A DNA stretch of 64,000 nt from Chlorokybus atmophyticus (taxonomy: Eukaryota; Streptophyta; Chlorokybophyceae; Chlorokybales; Chlorokybaceae). Shown one piece after another: positions 24,463 to 32,977 of the stretch. The stretch covers positions 185,682-249,681 of the forward strand of contig RHPI01003587.1 in the NCBI GenBank assembly GCA_009103225.1, given 5' to 3'. The position numbers and the translations under genes were made by a program. Each line of letters opens with the position of its first letter. Positions within the stretch are counted from its first letter, which is position 1. The notes beneath the pieces are model-generated. The model searched no databases. It was not told where the DNA came from and worked only from the letters and a program-made list of their open reading frames with translations.

Positions 24463-24658
24463 GGCATTACTTGTCGGCTTCAACTATTGGCCGGCGAGTT
24501 TTCGTTTAACAAATTAATAAGTAAGTGATTAATACGTATAGTTTAAGTTAGGGTTTGCCTCTGTTGCTTGACACACACGTGTCAAGCAACAGAGCAGTTG
24601 AGGCCGTCACCTCAGCGGCGGCGTTGTTGGCGACGCTGCTGGCGACGGCGAAAATTCG
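24463..24658 (+). repeat. Split direct repeat A2
   Basis: Second copy of the 196-bp A repeat. The homology stops after AAAATTCG. It is followed by 238 bp of unique sequence before B2. Confidence 0.92.
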
Positions 24659-24896
24659 CCCTTCCCGCCCCACCCTGATGCGCCGCCGCGCTTCACAAGA
24701 ACTATGCGCCTCGTCTCGATTGCGCTTTCAAGTTCATGCTCATGCTCAGGAACGAGATAAGTGGATCGTGATTCTAAATGCATTCGTCTCGGTTGAATAG
24801 GATCCGGGTTGCGTCAACGGCGTGCTGCTGACCGTGCGATTACGTTGTTACATCGACGGTATTTCGCTTCATTGCTAGCCGCCGTCGGTACATCCC

Positions 24897-25063
24897 GAAT
24901 GTTCAATGCATTCGCAGTTGTTCATCGTGTAAATCATACTTATAACGATGAACGCGTATGATCGTAGGGCTTAGGTGTTCTTGCCAAAGTTGGACTGTAG
25001 GTAGGATAATTGTTTGAAACAAAAAGAATGTAAATCGTTCATCGTGTGCAAAGTAGTATAATG
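24897..25063 (+). repeat. Split direct repeat B2
   Basis: Second copy of the 167-bp B repeat, forming the right end of the retrotransposon at the junction with CACTA-2. Confidence 0.92.
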
Positions 25064-25225
25064 TGTGGTGCGCTACTGCGCGCCAGGTGTTGGGGCCCCA
25101 AAAGGACCATGCACGGTCCGTCCCTCACGGACCAGACACTCGTGGTCCGCGGGGACGGACCATGTATGGCCCGCGGGGTCCGTGGAAGGACCATGCATGG
25201 TCCCCGAACGTCAATCCGTGTGTAT

Positions 25226-25560
25226 AGAGTGGGCATGCTGGTGCCTGCAGCAGAGACGCATGCCATGATGCTGATGTGCTCCATGTTGCCAACCTTCACA
25301 TGGAAGAATCAGTACAAATCGTATACCCGTAAACTGCAATCGATATGGCCAGCGTCCGCGAGCCGCATACGTTTCTCGTACAAGCCATGCATGCACCATA
25401 TGTGGTGGCGTCAATGTTACAGGCCATACTGGTCGTCGGTTGTACCATACACGCTGTGCACTTAAGCCACATCAGATGTGGTGCAAACAGCGCACCATGT
25501 ATGGTTTCATAGATTTTTACCGCCATTAATGGCTTGAACCCTGTTGCCACCATATATGGT
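25226..25560 (-). pseudogene. Old pogo-type transposase, upstream remnant
   Basis: The minus-strand frame NMEHISIMACVSAAG ... TSMPTLY (about 25300-25226) matches the pogo block ending in MACVSAAG, just before the CACTA-2 insertion. Farther upstream a TGA breaks the frame and the sequence becomes unrecognisable. It continues the remnant at 16063-16600. Confidence 0.7.
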
Positions 25561-26413
25561 GCTGCATATTCACCACCACATCTAGTGCAAGACTCAATGC
25601 CATGTATGCTGTAAATTTATAGCCATGTGTGTGTTGTTGATACATGACCATGCATGGTGTGTAAGCATTGGTGCCATACATGGTCTGAAATCAGCGGCAG
25701 GTGTGGCCCCAAACCTATGGACCATTGCAGGTGCGCATCACTTGCGTGTCGGCTTGCATGCGCGCCATAAATGGTTGTGACTTACGCTGACTGCCACAGC
25801 TTGTTCCATTTGTGGCGCTAATTATTGCCAACTGTAATCAACGTCATGTACCTGGTCTTTATAAGAAGTTGCGTTGATTGCCATATGACATGTGTACATC
25901 TTGAAGTAGGACTCTAGGCATGGCATTCAACGTCACAAGCCAGTGGCCGCATGTGCACGCCATACATTATTAGCCAACAACGATGACTGCCATCCAACAC
26001 ACAATACTGGGCCCGTATGTGTTGGAAGGGCAGTCAATGTAAGTGGACTTGCTGTATGCTAAGAACGACATTGACTGCCAGGAAGCAGCACATTTGACAC
26101 GATAGCCATCTACTAAATGCAGTTAACGTCTTGAATGCGACTCTGTCATTGATGGCCACTAAGTTGCATCTCTGAGGTGTTGGCAGTGTAAAATGGCAGG
26201 TATATTGTAAATAAGACCTCACACACAAACATATATCAGCGCTAGTGAACATACCAAGTTCAACGCGGATGAAGTACTGTATAATATGGCCTACATGTTG
26301 AGTGGTAAACTGACATGTATCATATACAAATGCTTGTTTTTAATTTAATTGGGGGGTGGGTGGCTGAGCGAGATAAGCTTTCAAAATTGCAAGTTGGCAA
26401 AGTTAGCCATCGA
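25470..26413. other. Non-coding stretch with ACCATGNATGGT palindromes
   Basis: Palindromic ACCATATATGGT / CCATGCATGG units recur to about 25800, like the CACTA subterminal repeats but with no terminus recognised, so possibly a relict. The part from 25800 to 26413 shows nothing I can assign beyond a few repeated TTGACTGCCA-like words. Confidence 0.4.
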
Positions 26414-27534
26414 TTAATCAATCTTGCGCATCAGTTTCATGTCATCCTTGGTTAGGGTGACGCGCTTGCGATGGATGGCTACTAGATTTTTGCACGCCAT
26501 CAACTGGATACATTCACATCCATACATGGCATGCATGCGGGTGCACACAGGACTTACGCCTTTTCAAGCAGCGTGACAAGGAAAGTTTCGGCAGCCTCTT
26601 GAATGGCGAGTATTGCATCGGATGTGAACCTGAAAGGATCCTTATCCCTGTGCTGCTCGTTGCAAACCTCCCTGACTAGCCTGGAGAATGGCAGCTGTTA
26701 CCATACAGTCTAATCAGCACAAGTGCAACATGTAGATGGGGCGTGAGCTTGCGGCAACGTGCATCACACCAACCTTAGCAAGAAGCAGCTCAGTTGACTT
26801 CTGTTACTTGCGAATCTCGCGCAGGGCCATGGTACCCGAGCGGTTACGATGTGGCTTTTGCTGTAGCTCTGTCCGACCACGGCGTGCGTGCTTGGGCAGA
26901 CGCTTGGCGCCTATTGTGGGGCGACGTCCCTGAATTGTTGCGTTGCTGGCGCGTGGCTTCTTCTTCTGGCGCTTGGAGTTCGAGGCGCCTGACTTCTAGC
27001 GCTTGCGCTTTGCGCCGTTTGTAGTGGTACCCCCTCCCGTAACCTCGTTGTTATCGGCTGCGCCCCCTGTATTGCCGGCAGTGGCATCAGCATTTGGCAG
27101 ATGAGGGAGAGGGTATCCCATCAGGCGGTAGAACTCGTCGGCGTGTGCGTTCAGCTGGGCGTCTATGTTGTCAATGACTGCCTCTATCTGCGCGTAAAGA
27201 AGAGTTACACAACCACTCATGCCCAGCAACGTAGTGTGCAAGCAGGTTTAGGGTTAGGGTTAGGTCACATGTGCTCACCTCTTTCACTTGGTTGACTAGG
27301 AGTGTGTGCTCATGGTCGAGCTTCTTGTGTTCTGCAGGCGATGTAGACAGCTGCATCTGGAGATTGTCCCTTTTCATTGGCTGGTGTAGTGGGCAGGGCT
27401 GCCGCTGCATCTTTGCTTTGCTTTGAAGCAGTGGCGCGTTTGGCGATGCAGTTGACGAGCTAACCCTTGAGGACTTGGCGTTCATCCTCGCGCGCTTGTA
27501 ATCGGTCCAACTGCTCTTGACTGAACACCCTCAA
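26414..27534 (-). pseudogene. CENP-A/CenH3-like histone fold following a Nup62-like coiled coil
   Basis: Exons 27465-27534, 27279-27331 and 26774-27187 join in phase. They begin with a coiled coil (LRVFSQEQLDRLQAR ... DNIDAQLNAHADEF) resembling the C-terminal coil of Nup62/Nsp1. The frame continues into a basic tail (KRKR, TAG at 26996-26998, then KSGASNSKRQKKK) and into histone H3: GTMALREIRK, TAA at 26804-26806, QKSTELLLAK. Exon 26560-26694 gives [11 protein letters not shown], a loop 1 about three residues longer than H3, and [18 protein letters not shown]. Exon 26414-26503 gives NLVAIHRKRVTLTKDDMKL. The long loop 1 and these helices favour CenH3 over canonical H3. The obvious donor after LLEK is out of phase; a GC donor would be needed. 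Two in-frame stops plus this suggest a broken copy, assembly errors, or unusual decoding. Confidence 0.65.
27243..27266. repeat. Short TTAGGG-like interstitial repeat
   Basis: About three units of GGTTAG/TTAGGG in an intron of the histone/coiled-coil locus. The minus-strand exons flank it. Confidence 0.7.
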
Positions 27535-28328
27535 CTGCATTACACTCGCATGCTGCGCAATACAAGCGACAATGTTAGTGCAATGTCAATGTGGCAATAG
27601 GCGGAGTGCTTGGGACAGACGATGCCGATCAACTGTAGTCCCACAACAACAGCTGCATTTGCTGCTATGATGCACGCAGTGAGGACACAAAGCGCATGCC
27701 CACGAACTTTAATTACAACAACACTTGCCTTGTCGGCTGGGAGCCCAGCAGACCGAATGGGGCAGAGTCTTGTAGTCCTCACAAACTCGTGCCATGCATG
27801 CGTCAAACAAAGTTGTCAAGGGCTGGCATCATCTCCACATGCAAGCAAACAATGTGCGTTACGGCGTGTAGCTCAAATGTGTATTGCTAGTGTGCTGCAG
27901 TCAAAGCATGATCAAAAGACTCATGTTGCATGCCACTGGACTAGGGGATGCACGTGGCATGCATGAATGCTGATGTGTCTGGCTGAACAGTAAGGAGAAG
28001 GGAATGTGCTTTTTGGGAGGAAGAGTGCAATGTTATCAGTAGTGCATGCAAGAATGCCATTGCACAAAAGAGGCATGGAACTAGCATGCATACTAGGTGC
28101 GTGTGGGTGCCACAGACTGCACCACAAGGTGGTTGTGCTTAGAGCAGCCGAGCATGAATGCAAGGTGGCTGCAAACCTTGCTTGATTGAAACTGCCCCTA
28201 AACATGCATGCAACTGGCAGGCATAACTAGGTGCACACATGTGCTATGATCTGAACGATAACATGGTTGAAGGGATAAGGCATGGTTGAAGGGATAAGGC
28301 AGGCAGGCAGGCATGCAACTGTCATAAC

Positions 28329-28610
28329 CTCCTCGCCGCCGAGCGCCGTCACGTTGATGGGTGCATTCTCAGGCGGCTCCTCAGGTGGCTCTACCGGCAA
28401 GTTGCCAGGCACCTCTGGCGTTGTGGTGGTGGCTGCTGCCCTCCCCCCCCTAAAACCATCAGCTACCGTTGGAGTGGCCATGTGGGCGCTAGCAGCGTGC
28501 GAGGTGGTGGCAGCCTTGTTGTCGGCCACCGGCGTTGTGTGCGCCTCCCCAGCCTCCCTAGCCGGCGGGGCGTTGCCCATGTTAGCTACACAATCCGCCA
28601 TGGTCGACAT
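28329..28610 (-). CDS. 5' exon of an Ala/Thr/Pro-rich protein, unknown
   Basis: Starts at ATG 28610 (MSTMADCVANMGNAPP) and runs 94 codons to a possible donor at 28328. The product is low complexity, rich in Ala, Thr, Pro and Glu, with a VEPPEEPPEN stretch. It may be the N-terminal exon of the gene at 26414-27534, since it is on the same strand and upstream, but no convincing connecting exons were found in 27535-28328. An upstream in-frame TGA supports a start here. Confidence 0.35.
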
Positions 28611-28705
28611 TGCTGCCGCCTCCCTCGTTCACCTCGACTATGCCGCCAACCTCGCCGTGATTGGACTTGTGAGGTCAAAAAGCGCGGGAAACCTTTCAGA
28701 CTAAC

Positions 28706-28833
28706 CTTGCTGGCAGGCGACGCTGACAGCCCATCGACACAGGGAATGAGGTAGCATTGATTGTTGGTGGCAGCAGAGGATCCGATGCCCTCAAGGAGTG
28801 ATGTGACGCCTGTGGTCAGTGGGCGAGTGTCAG
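28706..28833 (-). CDS. Host exon fragment on the left side of CACTA-4
   Basis: The minus-strand frame TTGVTSLLEGIGSSAATNNQ ... ends at a possible donor (28705). It lies directly against the CACTA-4 insertion. With the element and one ATG removed it is continuous with the minus-strand frame at 50608-50779. An acceptor-like CTGACCACAG just upstream of GVTSLL means the insertion may actually lie in an intron. No family is recognised. Confidence 0.4.
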
Positions 28834-28836
28834 ATG

Positions 28837-29460
28837 CACACGGATTAACGTTCAAGGACCATGAATGGTCCGTGACGCAAGACCGGGAATTTCCCCCGCT
28901 AAGTGAAATTGACGGACCATGCATGGTCCGACTTTCATGGACAGTTGGACCATACATGGTCAGAAGTTCACGTGAATGGTACCATTGTTCCTTGGGACGC
29001 ACCAGGCATGGTGGCCAGTATACATGAGATTTATGGACCATGCATGGTGCGATGCCCCCTGAAACAGTGGACCATCCATGGTTTGATGCTTGCTTCATGT
29101 CCGATGACTGACAGTCGCACCATGCATGGTCCATGGATACGAATTGCAAGTCATGCTTGTTACTGAGATTGCCTGGACCAATCATGGTGCGCTGCCCTCC
29201 TTGCACAGTGGACCACATATGGTGCCAGTCTGTCCGACAGTCGCACCATGAATGGTCCATGGCTGCCGACAAGGTGTTGCGCATACATGGTCCACAAGTG
29301 GCACCACGTACGGTCCTGCCAGGCACCGCACCATACATGGTGCGGTCTACCTTGATCTGGTGCACCAATCATGGTTTCATCATGTCACATGCATGGAAGC
29401 CATGCATGGTGTGCGTGCTGTTTCATGCACCATGCCTAGTGCATATAATCCGCCACGCAT
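28837..29460. repeat. Left subterminal palindrome array of CACTA-4
   Basis: Roughly every 30-50 bp a unit of the form GGACCATGCATGGTCC or GCACCATACATGGTGC appears, intact or diverged. In CACTA elements such arrays bind the transposase partner protein. Confidence 0.8.
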
Positions 29461-30012
29461 ACAATTCACAAAAATGCTGGAATGGACTGTCAATGGACAG
29501 TCTGATTATGATCATCAGTATCAAGCTAGCGTCATGCACTATACCTACAGTCTCCTACATGCACTACACGCTGCTGTTGACAATCGCAGCTGACAGCAGC
29601 TTGGTTGTGTTGCACCTTCGCCTGGGCAGCTGGACCCCATGTGAAGCCACTCCCATCTTTCCACATTGTGTGCTGACTCCCAGCCTCAGGTTCCACCGAC
29701 AGCCTCAGGAGCCAGGGACACCCTTGGTTGACAGCCTCTGTGGACAGCCCCTGCAGCCAACTCAAATGTGTATCAAATGTCTGCAAAACAACTGTGAGTC
29801 AACCTGTGCTTACACAAGACATACAATGTTGACACACACATGCAACTATAGCAGTAAATAGTAAACCACCCACCTGGGATGCCGAGGGCTGTCGCATCCA
29901 TTGCTTCTTGGGTTGCCATGGCTTTTTCTTCCTTCCCTCGCTCAAGGCAATGTGTAGTCGTCTTGACAACTACCCAAGGAATGTCAATGACTTGCAGTTC
30001 AATATGCATACC

Positions 30013-30458
30013 TGGTAGTTTGCGAGATTCATATCGCCACTCGCACCCTTCTTTGACCTCGTCGTCGGCCACCAACCACTTTTTCTTTGCTGCAAAGTTG
30101 ACAACTGCTCGCAAGATCCTCTCGTCTGGATAAGACTCCATTCACTCAGGATCCTTGAATGGCAGCTGGTGACAATTGGTGAATACCGCGTGCTCGATGT
30201 GCTTGTAGTACTCGTACACGTCCATCGCCTGCTCTCTGGTGGGGGCGTTTGGTTTGGTGTCGCAAACAATTGCAGCTGCAAAATCCAAGTCCATTGCAAC
30301 TGTTTGATCTTCACAGTCGAAGATGGCTTTAGCAGCCTGCACATGTCATACATCCGTCTATAGAGTGCATTGGCGACTGTCCATATGGGACAGCCTGCGA
30401 CTGTCAAGTGATTGTGAGGACCACGAGCGCGCGGCATAACGTAACGCCATACAAGCAT

Positions 30459-30511
<53 letters not shown>

Positions 30512-31212
30512 GTCCTCGTGTCTGTGAGAGGCAGTGAGCAACAGATAGTTGGACACTGTGCGTGATGTTGCAAGAGATGGTATGTGTGCTATTGTGAGTG
30601 TGCGAGCAAACGGGTGCCAATGAGTCATGCCATGCGCTGACAACAGCCCTCACTGACCTCTGTGTCTGTGCTGTGCCGAGCTGCGGTCGTAGGCAGTAAG
30701 TCCTTGATGCAACCCGGCACCACAATGCGATCGTCGTTGCCGCATGCCTCATATGGACAGATGCCTCCGCCGGCCAAGAACATCATGGGCCACTCCATCT
30801 CCCTGCGCTGCATGTTGTTTAACACAGAAATGTTCTTGCACTCATGCATCATACAGTCACAGCAGGAGCATATCCACAGCAAGCAATGTACCTCCAGAGT
30901 ACGCCCACCATGACAGCTGCTTGCCAGCTGGCCATAGAGAAAATGCCTCTCTTTCACAGGTAGGCGAATGCCAAGGTTGCCATCCTCGCTTCTCACTGGC
31001 ATCCAGTAGGTAAAATAGACATTGTACGTCCGCATTGGATGTTCTGGCTCGCATATGGACTTGACGGCGACGCCAACAACTACTGCGTTGTTGGCAATGT
31101 CAAACACCTGATCTTCAGCGAACCCGTCCGCACCCCTGTCAGGAAATTCCAAGCTAGCAGGCAGCATGCATGTATGAATCCAGTACGCAGCCATGGAGGC
31201 ACAGCTAAGCAA
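30013..31212 (-). pseudogene. Unknown multi-exon gene in CACTA-4
   Basis: Exons join in phase 0: one ending RHFLYGQLASSCHGGRTLE (about 31212-30895), one RREMEWPMMFLAGGGICPYE ... HSTDTE (about 30810-30661), and one AAKAIFDCEDQTVAMDLDFA ... (about 30336-30013). A TGA at about 30142 sits between KDPE and MESYPDERILRAVVNFAAK; CGA-to-TGA would explain it, since the frame stays coding-like after it. Another possible exon follows to about 29880. A (TG)n run lies in the intron between the second and third exons. I recognise no domain. The 5' end is not defined. Confidence 0.45.
30461..30513. repeat. (TG)n microsatellite
   Basis: About 25 TG units in an intron of the unknown CACTA-4 gene. Histidine/threonine-repeat frames across it are artefacts. 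Confidence 0.95.
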
Positions 31213-31374
31213 ACCAGTGAGGACTGTAGAACTTAATCGACAGCCGACAGCACAATAATTACCTCTCTTTCAGCCAAGTAGCCTGTTACTGAGCATCTGT
31301 TAGAGGCTCAGTTGTCAAAGGCGCAAGCATGACCACCTGCTGGTTGGCCGTCAAGTCCCTGCCAATTGAAAAAG

Positions 31375-32111
31375 TCATGCCCCAGCCAGCAGCAGCTTCA
31401 GTAGCGCGGCTGCCTTGGGTAGCTTCCCTGTCGCTGGATCGCCTTTGCTTCTTGGTAGCATTGCGTTCTTCCGTGCTTTGCCCGTAATCACTACCGCGCT
31501 TCGCGCCAACAAAGTACTGTAGCTGGAGAACATGACTCTTGATTTGTGCTGCAGAAACACAAGCAGATGAGACATGGCAGCGACAGTCCTTTAGTAGCCA
31601 TCAGCAAGGAGGTCACATCTTGGAACATAGCATAACGCAACTGGTTACTGAGCAAGCGACGACTAAAAACATGAATGATATGCAGGGCAAGAACTGTCAA
31701 TGGCAAGACAGAGAAGGAGACACAATAAAACCGCGGAGTAAGTGCCATGCTGCTTGGAAGGCTTGCTTCAACACAGCTCAACTCTACTAGCAATTTGCCT
31801 TTGGTCCATTTCAGGGTGTGGTCTGCTTTAAAGTCCAGTGGCTCTGATGCCTTCAATACAGTCTCGCAGACATCGTCCAGCTCCTGCCGGTGCTGGGCGT
31901 TTTGCTTGAAGTCTGTGCCTTGAGGTGGTGGCCACTTGCTCAGCATCTCTTTTTTCAGCTTCGCCAGGTTGTTGATATGCGTTGTGCGCATATGCGTGAA
32001 CTCTGGTTTCATCAGGAATTGCGAGCTCGTCACTTGGCCCAGCAAGTGGTTCCCCTTTGCTCTGAAGCAATCATTTGCAGCGGGCATTTGTCTTGCCTCC
32101 CCAGTGGTCAT
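31375..32111 (-). CDS. Unknown two-exon basic protein in CACTA-4
   Basis: Exon 31788-32111 (start ATG 32111, MTTGEARQMPAANDCF) and exon 31375-31548 join in phase 0 and give about 165 residues ending in TGA. The product is basic, with a helical centre (HINNLAKLKKEMLSKWPPPQ) and a Lys/Arg/Leu-rich C-terminus (KLPKAAALLKLLLAGA). No stop breaks it. No family is recognised; position inside CACTA-4 and basic character would suit a DNA-binding accessory protein, but that is speculation. Confidence 0.5.
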
Positions 32112-32180
32112 GGTGTCAGTTGGACTGCTTGAACAAACAACTGAACTTAGAGCAAAGACAGTTGGACTTCACACTGGGGG

Positions 32181-32487
32181 CAACCCAAGCTGTCAACTGT
32201 CAACAGAGACTGTCATGTAAGCAAGCAAGCGTTCAAGCTGCTCACCTTTCAACAGCTGAAATCAACCGGCAAACAGCACATCAGAAGTGCAAGTGTCCTG
32301 GCACCACAGCGAGTGAGCAACCCAAGCCGTCGACTGTCAACAAAGACTGTCATGCACGCAAGCAAGCATTCAAGCTTGTAAGCAACCTGCTCACCTTTAA
32401 ACAGCTGAAATCAACTGGCAAACAGCACAGCAGAAGTGCAAGTGAGCAACCCAAGCTGTCAACTGTCAATAGGGACTGTCGGACTAG
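32181..32487. repeat. Tandem repeat of about 130-137 bp
   Basis: Units start at 32181, 32318 and 32447 (partial), each beginning CAACCCAAGC followed by CTGTCAAC-type words. They are rich in GACTGTC/GACAGTC, a heptamer that recurs through CACTA-4. Confidence 0.8.
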
Positions 32488-32977
32488 TGCCTTACATAAA
32501 CAACCGCACAAGCCGCACAAGCGTTGTGAGTTGGCACAAGCCGCACAAGCCGCACAAGTAGCGCGACAATGCAACTCGCCAAGAGAGCGACGCGGCTGTC
32601 GGTAAATTAGGGTTGAACTCGCCTAGGAATTGACGGCTGTCAGCACCATGATCAAGGGCTGTCTATGGGTTGGCGGCGTACATAAGCATTGCAAGACCTT
32701 TGGCATGGTTGTTGTTGTTGTTGAGCGAAGATTTGGGGTGAAGGGTTTGGTTCAGGGTGTTGTTGGGTAGGCGTCGACAGTCTTTTGGCATAGTGGACAG
32801 TCCCAGGCAGTACACCATGGCTCGAAGGAGGTCGTCCACAGCGCCGCAGTTTATATGGGGGTGCCTGACTGTATGAACAACGTGCACACTGGTCACCATG
32901 ATGCAAACGGCCAACCTTGCATGGGAGAGACCAAGCCCACGAAAATCGCACAGCACTGAAACGGTGCTCTGTGCCGA

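Larger units (their letters stand above)
18548..25063 (+). mobile_element. Kangaroo/PAT-like tyrosine-recombinase retrotransposon
   Basis: The 6.5-kb element has split direct repeats in the order A1 (18548-18743), genes, B1 (24296-24462), A2 (24463-24658), B2 (24897-25063). It has gag-like and RT-RNase H genes on the plus strand and a tyrosine recombinase on the minus strand. Split repeats, no integrase and no target duplication define PAT-type DIRS elements; the opposed recombinase is the arrangement I recall for kangaroo of Volvox. It interrupts CACTA-2 between GGACCATG and TGTGGTGCG. A1/A2 and B1/B2 each show a single difference by eye, so the insertion is young and may be active. A 238-bp segment separates A2 from B2. 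Confidence 0.9.
16601..25222. mobile_element. CACTA-2: CACTA-like element split by a retrotransposon
   Basis: It starts CACACGGATTGACGTTCA at 16601 and ends with the complement of CACACGGATTGACGTTCG at 25222, with TAT on both sides (16598-16600, 25223-25225). Removing it and one TAT joins the flanks into a continuous minus-strand frame, SMPTLYIHKGQRK, of the old pogo transposase, which is strong evidence that the boundaries are right. Without the nested kangaroo-like element (18548-25063) it is about 2.1 kb, close in size and order to CACTA-1: subterminal palindromes, tRNA-like module, AT-rich core, palindromes. At 18500-18501 it keeps the empty TA into which pogo inserted in CACTA-1 and CACTA-3. 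Confidence 0.86.

Noticed and set aside
30404-30643. His/Thr-repeat protein
   Set aside because: Translation of a (TG)n microsatellite in an intron.
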